Shown piece by piece: positions 43,351-52,169 of a stretch of DNA of 64,000 nt (positions are counted from its first letter, which is position 1; each line of letters opens with the position of its first letter). The stretch lies in contig NZ_CP042862.1 in the NCBI RefSeq assembly GCF_008001015.1, forward strand, positions 248,001 to 312,000. Reading direction: 5' to 3'. The notes beneath the pieces are model-generated. The model was not told the DNA's origin and made no database searches. It saw nothing but the letters and a program-made list of their open reading frames with translations. Both the position numbers and the translations under genes were made by a program. Source of the stretch: Serinicoccus profundi. GTDB lineage: Bacteria > Actinomycetota > Actinomycetes > Actinomycetales > Dermatophilaceae.

Positions 43351-44569
43351 GGGACGACGTCAGGGCGCGCCAGGGGAGCGCGAGGGGTGAGAGGAGGAGG
43401 ACCACCCCGGCGGTCGCGATCGCCACGCGGGTCGAGGTGGCCACCGCGAGCAGCCCCAGCAGGGTGACCCCGAGGGGCTGGGCGACCCGGGCGCTGATCG
43501 ACCAGGCCGCCGACGTGCGCGACATGAGGGCGTCCGGCACGGAGTCCATCCGGTGCGCGACGAAGAGCGGGTTGAAGGCGCCTGCTGCCAGCAGGAGGAG
43601 CGTGTCGCAGACCACGATGAGACCGAGCCCGGCCCAGCCGGTGGGCGCCAGCGCGATCGGCAGGATGAAGAACGTCCGGGCGGTGCCCAGGCCGAGCAGG
43701 GCGCGACCCCGGCCGAGTCGGCGCTCGATCCTCGGCGCGAGCATGGCCCCGAGAATCCCGCCGAGGCAGGGCAGGCCGAGCGCCAGGCCGTACTGCCAGG
43801 GGCTGAGGTCGAGGTCGCGCAGCATGAGCACCGTGATGAGCGGTGAGGCGCCGATGATCACGGCGCCGAAGACGAGGGCGTTGACGAACAACAGGCGCAG
43901 GGTGTCCTCGCCCCAGATGACCCGCCACCCGGTGAGCAGCTCGCGACGCCAGTGGTGGTCCGCGGCCCTCGCGGGAGGCTCCGGCTCGGGGGTGCGCAGG
44001 CGGGTGATGCCCGCAGCCGCGAGCACGAGCGCCGCCGCGTTGATCGCCACGGTCACGGTCGCGCCGACGACGCCGAGGAGGGCGCCACCCAGGGTCGGGC
44101 CGGCCGAGGCCGCGATCCAGGAGGTGGTGTCAAGCCACCCGGCGGCCGAGGTGCGCCCCTCCCTCGGGACCAGCGCCTTGAGGTGCGCCGACCCGGCGCT
44201 GGACTCCACGACGAGGCCGAGCGAGGTCACCGCGGCGACGAGCAGCAGGTGGACGTAGATGAGCGAACCGAGGAGGTGGGCGACCGGCAACGACAGCAGG
44301 GCCGCGGCCCGGACGAGGTCGGCGCCGATCATCACCGGACGCTTGCGGCGGTGCTCGACCCAGGGCCCGACGGGCAGGGCCAGGACGGCGCTCGCGATGC
44401 CGGCGACGGCCACCAGCAGGGAGACCTGCAGGTCGGAGACGTCGAGCACGGTCACCGCGATGAAGGGCAGCGCACCGACCGCCACCGCGGACCCGGCCTG
44501 GCTGGCGGCGGTGGCAGCCCACAGACGACGGAAGTCCGCCCCCCAGGACGGCGTCGTCGGTGGGGCCAT
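43304..44569 (-). CDS. Major facilitator superfamily transporter
   Basis: A 421-residue transporter with about twelve hydrophobic segments. The MFS loop between helices 2 and 3 is visible as G-P-W-V-E-H-R-R-K-R-P-V. The overall pattern fits drug-export-like MFS proteins of the MdfA/enterobactin-exporter type, but the substrate is unknown. Its 3' end overlaps the convergent gene at 42739-43350 by 47 bases, so transcripts would be antisense there. Confidence 0.88.
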   Translation of the reverse strand: MAPPTTPSWGADFRRLWAATAASQAGSAVAVGALPFIAVTVLDVSDLQVSLLVAVAGIASAVLALPVGPWVEHRRKRPVMIGADLVRAAALLSLPVAHLLGSLIYVHLLLVAAVTSLGLVVESSAGSAHLKALVPREGRTSAAGWLDTTSWIAASAGPTLGGALLGVVGATVTVAINAAALVLAAAGITRLRTPEPEPPARAADHHWRRELLTGWRVIWGEDTLRLLFVNALVFGAVIIGASPLITVLMLRDLDLSPWQYGLALGLPCLGGILGAMLAPRIERRLGRGRALLGLGTARTFFILPIALAPTGWAGLGLIVVCDTLLLLAAGAFNPLFVAHRMDSVPDALMSRTSAAWSISARVAQPLGVTLLGLLAVATSTRVAIATAGVVLLLSPLALPWRALTSSLTPEMAPRGDRSPAG

Positions 44570-44648
44570 CCCCGGACCCTAGGCGACCTCACCGACAGAC
44601 CTGCCCCGACCTGGCCGGGCGTGGCAGGTCAGGGCCGGTGAGGGCTCG

Positions 44649-45245
44649 TCAGGGCCGGAGCAGCCTGGGGTCGAGCCGCTGCTTGGGGTAGCCGGAGACC
44701 ACCACGGCGCCGAACATCATGTCGTGCACCGTGCGGTGCTTGGCGTCCCTGAGGGGCCACAGGGTGTTGACGATGAGGAAGAGCGAGACCGTCATCGCGC
44801 TGAGGAACCACAGGAGCCCCGAGCGCAGCACTCCCACCAGACCTCCAAGGGTCGAACCGTCGTGCTCCCGCAGCACCTTGAGACCGAGCACCGCCTTGCC
44901 CGGCGACTGACCCCGGGATCCGTTGAGCCAGCCGAGGTAGCCCACGCAGCCGAACCACGCGAGTCCGGCGAGGTCGTCCAACGGGTCGATGAAGGCGGAC
45001 CCCACGCCGAGGAGGATGAGAAAGCCGACGACGAGCGACGCGTCGATGGCTGTCGCGGCCACCCGCTCACCCCAGTCGGCATACCGGAGTTGTGCGGGAG
45101 CTGGCGGCCCGGACGGGACGTCCTCGGGGCCGCCGGGGCGGCGCGCTCCGGGCACGTAGGGCGGGATCGGCGGCGGGGTGTCCCACGGGGGCGCGTCGGT
45201 GGGGCCGTCCGACCGGTCGCGGTCGGGTGGTGGTGGCCAGCTCAT
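44649..45245 (-). CDS. RDD family membrane protein
   Basis: A 198-residue protein. The first 60 residues are Pro/Gly/Asp-rich and cytosolic. The RDD domain follows with about three hydrophobic segments; the name-giving Arg is in W-G-E-R-V-A-A-T-A-I-D. The GQ-S-P-G-K-A-V-L-G-L-K-V block and H-R-T-V-H-D near the end are typical. Function is unknown for most members. The ATG at 45245 opens with M-S-W-P-P-P-P; a TATCCT -10 and GGGAGG lie in its leader on the minus strand. Confidence 0.88.
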   Translation of the reverse strand: MSWPPPPDRDRSDGPTDAPPWDTPPPIPPYVPGARRPGGPEDVPSGPPAPAQLRYADWGERVAATAIDASLVVGFLILLGVGSAFIDPLDDLAGLAWFGCVGYLGWLNGSRGQSPGKAVLGLKVLREHDGSTLGGLVGVLRSGLLWFLSAMTVSLFLIVNTLWPLRDAKHRTVHDMMFGAVVVSGYPKQRLDPRLLRP

Positions 45246-45409
45246 GCGGTGCCTCCCGAGGTGTGTGCGTGTCGAGGATAGAACCCCAAGGGCGCCGGGC
45301 GCGCGGCAGATGGCAGCGATGGGGTCCTGGTGCACCGACAGTCTCCGGCCCGACCTCCGGCCCGAGCGCCCTCCCCGGAAACTCGGGGGCGTGCGGCGCG
45401 GCCCTGGCA

Positions 45410-45415
45410 TACCCT
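45410..45415 (+). promoter_or_regulatory. Candidate -10 element for the nucleoside deaminase gene
   Basis: TACCCT ends 8 bases before the GTG at 45423 and overlaps a GGCATACC motif, as at 6810. Leaderless transcription is inferred. The rest of 45246-45422 holds no gene. Confidence 0.45.
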
Positions 45416-45422
45416 CGCTGTC

Positions 45423-45923
45423 GTGACCGACGGCTCCAGCATCACCGACATCGACCGCACCCACCTGACCAGCGCCGTCGACCTCGCCGAGGCGGCGCTG
45501 GAGGCGGGCGACGAGCCCTTCGGCTCGGTGCTGGTCTCGCCCGACGGGGAGGTGCTCGTCGAGGACCACAACCACGTCTCGGGCGGTGACCACACGCAGC
45601 ACCCGGAGTTCGCGATCGCCCGGTGGGCCGCGCAGCACCTGTCGCCGGAGGATCGCGCGGCGAGCACGGTCTACACCTCAGGTGAGCACTGCCCCATGTG
45701 CGCGGCCGCGCACGGCTGGGTCGGGCTCGGGCGGATCGTCTACGCCTCGTCCACTGAGCAGCTGACCGGCTGGCGGCAAGCGCTCGATATGCCGCCCGGC
45801 CCGGTCGCGCCGCTGCCGATCACCGCGGTGGTGCCGGGTGCCGTCGTCGCCGGGCCCGATCCCGAGTTCTCCGACCGGGTGCGCGAGCTGCATACCCGGC
45901 AGGCCGGGAGGGGAGCGGTATGA
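45423..45923 (+). CDS. Nucleoside deaminase of the cytidine/guanine deaminase-like superfamily
   Basis: A 166-residue zinc hydrolase. The zinc and proton-shuttle motif is H-P-E-F-A, and the second half of the site is G-E-H-C-P-M-C-A-A-A-H. This layout matches guanine/cytosine deaminase-like proteins, as well as tRNA adenosine deaminases, so the substrate is not fixed. The start at GTG 45423 is set by the -10 element upstream. The gene overlaps the following SDR gene by 4 bases. Confidence 0.87.
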   Translation: MTDGSSITDIDRTHLTSAVDLAEAALEAGDEPFGSVLVSPDGEVLVEDHNHVSGGDHTQHPEFAIARWAAQHLSPEDRAASTVYTSGEHCPMCAAAHGWVGLGRIVYASSTEQLTGWRQALDMPPGPVAPLPITAVVPGAVVAGPDPEFSDRVRELHTRQAGRGAV

Positions 45924-46687
45924 CGCGGGGCACCGTCCTGCTCACCGGCGTCGGTCGCCGACGTGGCATCGCGGCCGGTCTGGCCGTGGCGCTCGCGCGG
46001 GCGGGCTGGGACCTCGCGCTCAGCCACTGGCCGGACTACGACGGTCGGGTCGGCCTCGAGCACGGCGCGGACGACGCCGAGACCATCGCGCAGGAGTGCC
46101 GGGAGCTCGGCGCCGACGTGCTGCTGCTGCCCGCCGACCTGGCCGACCCGCAGGTGCCCGAGCAGCTCGTGCGTGCGGCCAACGCGCGGGGCGACCTCAC
46201 GGCGATCGTCATGTCGCACGCCGAGAGCGTGGACAGCGCCATCCGCACGACGACCGTGGAGAGCTGGGACCGCCACTTCGCGGTCAACGCGCGGGCAGCT
46301 TGGCTGCTCCTCAAAGCGTTCGCCGAGCACCTGCCGAGCGACGTCCGTGAGCGTGGCGCGGCCCGGGTCGTCGCCCTGACCAGCGACCACACGGCGCACA
46401 ACCTGCCGTACGGCGCGAGCAAGGGCGCCCTCGACCGCACGATCGTCGCCGCCGCGCACGAGCTGGCCGACCTGGGGGTGCGCGCCAATGTCATCAACCC
46501 CGGGCCGATCGACACGGGCTGGATGGACGACGAGATCCGCGCCGCCGTCACCGCCCAGACGCCGCTGGGGAGGCTCGGCACGCCGCAGGACACCGCCGAC
46601 CTCGTGTGTTTCCTGCTGTCCGAGGCCGGCGGGTGGATCACCGGCCAGGTGCTCTACAGCAACGGCGGCTTCCGCACCGCGGACTGA
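45920..46687 (+). CDS. Short-chain dehydrogenase/reductase
   Basis: A 255-residue classical SDR. The N-terminal cofactor motif is T-G-V-G-R-R-R-G-I-A, a variant of T-G-x-x-x-G-x-G. The catalytic Tyr-Lys pair is in P-Y-G-A-S-K-G, and N-P-G-P-I-D-T-G follows as expected. It should reduce or oxidise a small carbonyl or alcohol with NAD(P). The insertion S-H-W-P-D-Y-D-G-R-V after the first strand is like that in 3-ketoacyl reductase-like enzymes. It overlaps the deaminase stop (ATGA). Confidence 0.9.
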   Translation: MTRGTVLLTGVGRRRGIAAGLAVALARAGWDLALSHWPDYDGRVGLEHGADDAETIAQECRELGADVLLLPADLADPQVPEQLVRAANARGDLTAIVMSHAESVDSAIRTTTVESWDRHFAVNARAAWLLLKAFAEHLPSDVRERGAARVVALTSDHTAHNLPYGASKGALDRTIVAAAHELADLGVRANVINPGPIDTGWMDDEIRAAVTAQTPLGRLGTPQDTADLVCFLLSEAGGWITGQVLYSNGGFRTAD

Positions 46688-46719
46688 CCACCCGGGGCGT
46701 CGAGGGCCTGCGGAGGCCG

Positions 46720-47275
46720 CCGCGCGCCGGTCCCAGCGCCCGACTCGATCACGCTCGTCACATCGGCCGCATCGACCACTGGGTGCCAGGTTGTGGGGAT
46801 GTGCGCGGCGAAACGAGTCGCGCAGATCCTGATAACCCGGCAGCGGGGTGCGGCTGGTGCACGTGGTGCGACGGTGAGGCTGTGGCCGACGGCGGAGCTG
46901 CCCGAGCGTGGGCCGGGGGCGAGCCGTGTGCTGGCCGCCCATGACCGTGGAGGGAGCGCGGGGTAGGGGGCGGCGGGGTGCGTTGCGGCGCTCTGCGGGG
47001 TGCGGTGCGGCGGCGTGATGGGCGGTGGGGTTGGGGTCGGCGTGCGTATGCCGCGCGCCGGTCCGCAGCGCCCTGCTCGATCACGCTCGTCACATCGGCC
47101 GCATCGACCACTGGGTGCCAGGTTGTGGGGATGCGCGCGGCGAAACGAGTCGCGCAGATCCTGATATCCCGGCAGCGGGGTGCGGCTGGTGCACGTGGTG
47201 CGACGGTGAGGCTGTGGCTGGCGGCGGAGCTGCCCGAGCCGTGCGCTGGCCGCCCGAGCCGTGCGCTGGCCGCCC
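46720..47275. repeat. Duplicated segment of about 190 bp (two copies) and short tandem repeats
   Basis: Copies at about 46720-46905 and 47051-47240 are almost identical over their core, which begins TCGATCACGCTCGTCACATC. Copy 2 runs into a 21-base tandem (GAGCCGTGCGCTGGCCGCCC type) near 47231-47275. The interval 46688-47438 has no gene that I can support. The reverse strand of the copies reads L-R-D-S-F-R-R-A-H-P-H-N-L-A-P-S and C-G-R-C, without a start or family. A structured RNA or a relic of a small mobile sequence are both possible. Confidence 0.8.
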
Positions 47276-47310
47276 GAGCCGAGAGCGGAGCGCGTGGTCT
47301 GGGGCGCGAA

Positions 47311-47413
47311 GTACGTCGGTCGGCGTGCAGCTCGACCAGGTGGTCGGCGGTGGCGTGGTCGACGCGCGCTACACCCGTCGGCCGGCGTGAAGCTCGACCA
47401 GGTGGTCGGCGGT
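47311..47413 (-). pseudogene. Two decayed copies of the 3' end of the ABC ATPase gene
   Basis: On the minus strand, 47369-47413 reads A-D-H-L-V-E-L-H-A-G-R-R-V-stop and 47311-47352 reads a similar A-D-H-L-V-E-L-H-A-D-R-R end. These echo the end of the real gene at 47439 (A-D-Q-V-V-E-L-H-D-G-R-R-V-stop). They are either partial duplications or remnants of related ATPase genes once present here. Confidence 0.6.
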
Positions 47414-47438
47414 GCCGTGGGTGACTAGCGGGAAAGCG

Positions 47439-48158
47439 CTACACCCGTCGGCCGTCGTGGAGCTCGACCACCTGGTCGGCGCGGCCCATGAGCACCGGGT
47501 CGTGGGTGGAGACCACCGAGGCGATCCCACGCTCATGGGTCAGCCGGACGAGGAGGTCCATGATCATGGCGCCGGTGTCGGAGTCGAGCTGGCCGGTCGG
47601 CTCGTCGGCGATGAGGATGTCCGGGTCACTCACCAGCGCCCGGGCGATGCCGACCCGTTGCTGCTGCCCGCCGGAGAGCTCGTAGGGCCGCTGCCTCGTG
47701 TGGCGTGCCAGACCGACGAGCTCGAGAGCCTCCTCGACCCGTCGGGCACGCTCGGCTACCGGTGTCTTCTGCAACCGCAGCGGCACCTCGACGTTCTCCG
47801 CCGCCGACAGCACCGGCACCAGCCCGAAGCTCTGGAAGACGTAGCCGATCCGCTCCCGGCGCACCGCCAGCACCTCCTTCTCCGCCAGCGCCGACAGGAC
47901 CCACCCGTCGTCGAGGAGCACCTCTCCGGACGTCGGCCGGTCGAGTCCGCCGAGAAGGTTGAGCAGGGTCGTCTTGCCGGACCCGGACGGGCCGCGGACC
48001 ACGGTGAGCCGCCCCGCAGGCACTTCGAGGCCGACGCCTGCGAGGGCGTGCACCTCCGTCGCGCCCGCGCCGAAGGTGCGGTGGAGGTCGACCCCGCGCA
48101 GCACCGGACCGGTGCTCGCCACGACGTCGTCGTCCCGGTATGCCGTCTGCTCACTCAT
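47439..48158 (-). CDS. ABC transporter ATP-binding protein, MacB/LolD-like
   Basis: A 239-residue ATPase. Walker A is G-P-S-G-S-G-K-T-T, the Q-loop is V-F-Q-S-F, the signature L-S-G-G-Q-Q-Q and Walker B L-I-A-D-E-P-T-G-Q-L-D. This is the pattern of ATPases that work with FtsX-like permeases. It is the last gene of a four-gene operon beginning at 55765; start and preceding stop overlap by 8 bases. It could pair with either of the two permeases. Confidence 0.92.
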   Translation of the reverse strand: MSEQTAYRDDDVVASTGPVLRGVDLHRTFGAGATEVHALAGVGLEVPAGRLTVVRGPSGSGKTTLLNLLGGLDRPTSGEVLLDDGWVLSALAEKEVLAVRRERIGYVFQSFGLVPVLSAAENVEVPLRLQKTPVAERARRVEEALELVGLARHTRQRPYELSGGQQQRVGIARALVSDPDILIADEPTGQLDSDTGAMIMDLLVRLTHERGIASVVSTHDPVLMGRADQVVELHDGRRV

Positions 48159-49383
48159 CGTCGTCCTCCCGTGCGGATGTCGCCCGTCCTGGCTGGTCGG
48201 CTCCACTGCCCGCTTGCCCTGGCTGGTCGGCTGCATCAGCGTCCCCACCCGAACGGTCGGGTGCGCCCGCCATCTGGTCGGGGGCAGCACCAGAAGGGTC
48301 GGCGTCATCACGCACCCGCCCCGTCTGATGCTCCTCGTCATCGGGCCAGACCTGCACGTGCGTGTCCTCGTGCTCGAGCCGCACGCGATCGCGGAGGCCC
48401 AGCCCCTCGACGTGCGCCTTGGGCAGCTGGATACGGCCGGCCCGGTCGATGACGGTGTACTCCCGCGCGACCTGCCGCTGCTCGCCCGAGGCGTCGGTGA
48501 CGACATACCGCAGCACCTCGGTCGAGGTCCGCCCGTCCCGGATCGCGACGGTGCGCCGGACGTGGTCGGACACGGTGGGGTCGTGGGTGACGATGAGCAC
48601 CGTGGTGCCGAGCCGCCCGGCGGCGTCGCGCATGACCTCCAGGACCTGTGCGGAGGCCGTGTCGTCGAGCTCCCCGGTGGGCTCGTCGGCGAGCAGGACG
48701 GCGGGCGAGTTGGCCAGGGCGGTGGCGATTGCCACCCGCTGCTGCTGGCCGCCGGACAGCTCGCCGGGCCGGCGTCCCGCGCAGTCGGGGATGTCGAGGA
48801 GCTCGAGCAGCTCACCGACGCGCTCGCGGCGCGCCCGGCGGCCGGAGATGACCATGGGGAGGCTGACGTTCTCGGCGGCGGTGAGGAAGGGGAGCAGGTT
48901 GCGGGAGGTCTGCTGCCAGACGAACCCGACCGTATGACGCTGGTAGTCCACCCGCTGCCCCCGGCTCATCGACAGCAGGTCGACCCCGGCGACGCGCGCC
49001 CGACCACCGGTCGGACGATCCAGTCCGGAGAGGATGCCCAGCAGCGTCGACTTGCCGGAGCCGCTCGCGCCGACGAGCGCGACGACGTCCCCGGGGTCGA
49101 CGACGAGGTTGAGCCCCTGCAGGGCCTGCACCTCCACGCCCTCCGTGGAGTAGATGCGGACGAGGTCCTCGCACCAGATGTCCGGGCCCTGGTGCTCGCG
49201 CACCGCGGAGAGGCCGGAGTGCTCACCGGTGGCGGGTGCAGAGTCGGAGCTGCCGCGGCCCGGATGGTCGCGACCCGCACGAGCCCTACCTCCGGGATCC
49301 GTGTCCGGGTGGACCGGACCAGCGGAACTCTGCCCCGCTGGGTCTCGGTGCTCGGTGCTGACGTGACGGTCGATGGTGCTCAT
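48151..49383 (-). CDS. ABC ATPase fused to a C-terminal AbrB/SpoVT-like domain
   Basis: A 410-residue protein. Residues about 70-290 form the ATPase: G-A-S-G-S-G-K-S-T, V-W-Q-Q-T, L-S-G-G-Q-Q-Q and L-L-A-D-E-P-T-G-E-L-D. After it, about 300-345, comes R-E-Y-T-V-I-D-R-A-G-R-I-Q-L-P-K followed by L-G-L-R-D-R-V-R-L, the swapped-hairpin beta pattern of AbrB/SpoVT. The last 65 residues are disordered, rich in Asp, Gly, Ala and Gln. The N-terminal 65 residues are low complexity also. The extra domain may bind a protein partner or DNA. The gene overlaps the downstream ATPase and upstream permease. Confidence 0.87.
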   Translation of the reverse strand: MSTIDRHVSTEHRDPAGQSSAGPVHPDTDPGGRARAGRDHPGRGSSDSAPATGEHSGLSAVREHQGPDIWCEDLVRIYSTEGVEVQALQGLNLVVDPGDVVALVGASGSGKSTLLGILSGLDRPTGGRARVAGVDLLSMSRGQRVDYQRHTVGFVWQQTSRNLLPFLTAAENVSLPMVISGRRARRERVGELLELLDIPDCAGRRPGELSGGQQQRVAIATALANSPAVLLADEPTGELDDTASAQVLEVMRDAAGRLGTTVLIVTHDPTVSDHVRRTVAIRDGRTSTEVLRYVVTDASGEQRQVAREYTVIDRAGRIQLPKAHVEGLGLRDRVRLEHEDTHVQVWPDDEEHQTGRVRDDADPSGAAPDQMAGAPDRSGGDADAADQPGQAGSGADQPGRATSAREDDDE

Positions 49384-52169
49384 CTTTCCTCCCCCACGCG
49401 CAGCGCCTGCGCGAGGTTGGTGCGCCCGGCGAGCCAGGCGCTGACGGTGACGGCGATCAGGACGGTGAGGACGACGGCGGCCAGCACGGCCGCGAGCAGG
49501 GGCAGGTCGAGGTAGAGGTCGGGCTGTCGGCTGCCGCCGGTGAGGCCGGTGAGATCCAGCCCCCGCAGCAGGACCCAGGGGACCCCGAGCCCCAGCACCG
49601 AGCCGACCGCGACAGAGGTCACCAGCAGCGGCGCGAGCTCCCAGGCCGTGAGGGCCCGGGTCTGGCCGGGCGCCAGGCCGAGGGTGCGCAGGGTGGCGAG
49701 CAGGCGGGAGCGGGCGCCCGAGCCCATGAGCTGGACGACGACCACGGCGAGGACGGTGAGCAGGGCGGAGACGACGGTCGCCCCGACGAAGAGCTGGCGC
49801 AGGCCGACCGTGACCGGCGCCTCGGTGAAGGCCTCCAGTCGGGAGGTCACGGTCGTCACCACCCCTCCGGTGCCGATGATCTGACCCACCCCGGCAGCGA
49901 CCTCCTCGGGATCGGCGCCGTCGGCGACCCCGATGAGCGTCGTCGTCGCCCGGGGCATCGTGCCTCCTGCCTCGACCCAGCGGTCGCCGTCGACCAGCAC
50001 TCCCGGCCCGGTCACGCGGATCCCCGACAGCTGGTCGAGGTGCCCGAGGACCTCCACGTCCCCGAGACCGGAGACGGTGACCGCCTCGGGGTCCTCGGGC
50101 ACGGCCTCGTCGGCGCCCCGCAGCGTGATCACCCCGGGTATGCCGTCGCTCTCGTAGAACTCCGGCGGTGGTCCGGGGATGAGCTCGGAGGAGGCATACA
50201 CCTGCCTGACCTCGGGCTCGACCACCCAGATCCGGACGGGGGTGCGCTCCCCGTCGACGACCAGGCTCGCGGTGGACCCGCTGTCGGCGACCCCGCCGAC
50301 GGCGGTGACGCCCTCCACCCCGCGGATCTCCTCCCGCAGCTCCTCGGTGAGGACCGGCCCGTTGAGGCGTACCGGCGCGCCGTTGTCCTCCCAGGCGGCG
50401 ATCTGCGCGCCCCGGGTGACCGTGGAGAGCAGCACCGCGCTGATGAGGGCGACCGCCGTGCCGAGCACGACGGCGAGCGTGGGGACGAGGCCGCCCGCCG
50501 GGTCGCGCAGGGCCCGCGCCGCCCCGAGGAAGGGGGTGAGTCCGGGGCGACCACGCAGCGCGGCGGTGAGTGCTGCCAGCGGCAAGGGGTAGAGGCGCAG
50601 CGTGATGACGCAGGCCGCGAGGGCGAGCAGGACCGGCGTGGCGGCGGCGAGCACGTCGATGCCGGTCGCGCCGGCGTCGTCACCCCGTGCCTCCCGGCCG
50701 AGGAGTCGCCAGGTGGCCACCCCGGCGAGCCCGACGACCACCACCTCGACGACCCAGCGCCACCGGCTGCGGCTGCGACCGGCCAGGTCCTGTCGCTGCT
50801 GGAGCAGTGACGCGTCGTCGAGCGAGGTGGCCAGGGCGAGCGAGGGGATGACCGCGACAAGGACCGTGACGAGCCACTGCCACCACGGGGTCGGTCCCGG
50901 CACGAGGAGCATCGCCGCGGCGTGCCCCACGAGGGCCGCCGGCACCCCCAGGAGCAGCCCCTCGACGGCGATGAGCCGACGCAGCTGCGAGGGCGCCGCC
51001 CCCCGTGCCAGGGCCAGGGCGATCGCCGACCGTCGCCGGTGGACGACGAGCCGTGCACCGAGGGCGGCGACGGCGAGGGCGACCCCCAGCGGACCCGCCG
51101 CGATGACCGCCAGCAGCGAGCTCGTGGCCCGCTGCTGGCTCGCGATCCGCTCCAGCGCCTGCGTCAGCTCGGTGGTGAACAGCGGGATCTGGGGGCTGCC
51201 GGCGTCGAGGATCTCCTCGGCGCTGGCGAAGGTGTGCTGCTCGGCGAGGAAGCCGTTGACCTGCCCGGTGAGAGCCTCGACCTGGCCCGTGGTGCCGGTC
51301 ACGGCAGTGGGGTCGACGGGGTACCAGACCCGCATGCGGACCGAGGCCGGCGGACCGACGGCGCCGCGGTTGTCGGGGGAGAGGAAGCCGGTGAGCAGGG
51401 CCTCCGCGCCGAGGTTGGGGTCGTAGAGCGTGCCCATGACGGCCCCGTTGTCGACGTGCTGCCACCGCGGGTCGTCGGGGTCGCGGGGGACGTAGGTGCC
51501 GCTCAGCACGAGGTCGGTGCCGGGCAACGGGTCACCCACGCCCAGCTGCAGCTCCTGCGCCGTCTCGGCGAGGACGACGATGGGCACCGGCGCGTCCTCC
51601 TCCGGCTGCTCCGGCGTGTCCTGACGGTCCTCCCTGCCGCGGAGGGTCGGGGTCTCGCCCACGACGAGCTCCGGCCAGTCGCCGTCGACCAGCTCCACGT
51701 GCCCGCGCAGGTCGGGGTCGACGGCCAGGCTCAGCGTCGCGGTGTAGTAGCCCGTCTCGACCTCCGGGTCGAAGGGGACGTCGGACTCCAGACGCGCCAG
51801 GAACTGCGGCGACCCGAGGACGTCACGCAACGGCTCGGGCTGCTGGGTGCGGACGCGTTCGGCCCCCTCGCGCAGCGGTGCCCAGCCGTCGGCCGAGGGG
51901 TCGCCCGTGAGGTCCTCGGCGCTGCCGTAGATGACGGTCCGCTGCCAGTCGCCGCGCAGGTCGCGCTGCGCCGCGGAGAGCGCGGTGATCTCCTCGGTCA
52001 GCTGGCGGCCCTGGACGTCGATGAGCCCGCGGGGGGCGGCGGTGAGCAGCAGCGCGACCACGCCGACGAGCACGGCCAGACCGACCGACACCCACGGGTC
52101 GGTGGCGAACTGCCGCCGGGCCAGGCGCCCGGCCCCGGTGCTCGGAGGTATGCCGTGGCGCGGGGTCAC
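49380..52169 (-). CDS. FtsX-like permease, 929 residues
   Basis: A large permease of the MacB/FtsX class. An N-terminal membrane segment lies at about 30-50 and a large external domain at about 60-340. Membrane segments follow in two FtsX modules, the first near 345-540 and the second near 790-920. It should work with the ATPases at 47439 and 48151. Members export lipoproteins, peptides, or act in cell-wall signalling. The stop overlaps the next start (ATGA). Confidence 0.9.
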   Translation of the reverse strand: MTPRHGIPPSTGAGRLARRQFATDPWVSVGLAVLVGVVALLLTAAPRGLIDVQGRQLTEEITALSAAQRDLRGDWQRTVIYGSAEDLTGDPSADGWAPLREGAERVRTQQPEPLRDVLGSPQFLARLESDVPFDPEVETGYYTATLSLAVDPDLRGHVELVDGDWPELVVGETPTLRGREDRQDTPEQPEEDAPVPIVVLAETAQELQLGVGDPLPGTDLVLSGTYVPRDPDDPRWQHVDNGAVMGTLYDPNLGAEALLTGFLSPDNRGAVGPPASVRMRVWYPVDPTAVTGTTGQVEALTGQVNGFLAEQHTFASAEEILDAGSPQIPLFTTELTQALERIASQQRATSSLLAVIAAGPLGVALAVAALGARLVVHRRRSAIALALARGAAPSQLRRLIAVEGLLLGVPAALVGHAAAMLLVPGPTPWWQWLVTVLVAVIPSLALATSLDDASLLQQRQDLAGRSRSRWRWVVEVVVVGLAGVATWRLLGREARGDDAGATGIDVLAAATPVLLALAACVITLRLYPLPLAALTAALRGRPGLTPFLGAARALRDPAGGLVPTLAVVLGTAVALISAVLLSTVTRGAQIAAWEDNGAPVRLNGPVLTEELREEIRGVEGVTAVGGVADSGSTASLVVDGERTPVRIWVVEPEVRQVYASSELIPGPPPEFYESDGIPGVITLRGADEAVPEDPEAVTVSGLGDVEVLGHLDQLSGIRVTGPGVLVDGDRWVEAGGTMPRATTTLIGVADGADPEEVAAGVGQIIGTGGVVTTVTSRLEAFTEAPVTVGLRQLFVGATVVSALLTVLAVVVVQLMGSGARSRLLATLRTLGLAPGQTRALTAWELAPLLVTSVAVGSVLGLGVPWVLLRGLDLTGLTGGSRQPDLYLDLPLLAAVLAAVVLTVLIAVTVSAWLAGRTNLAQALRVGEER

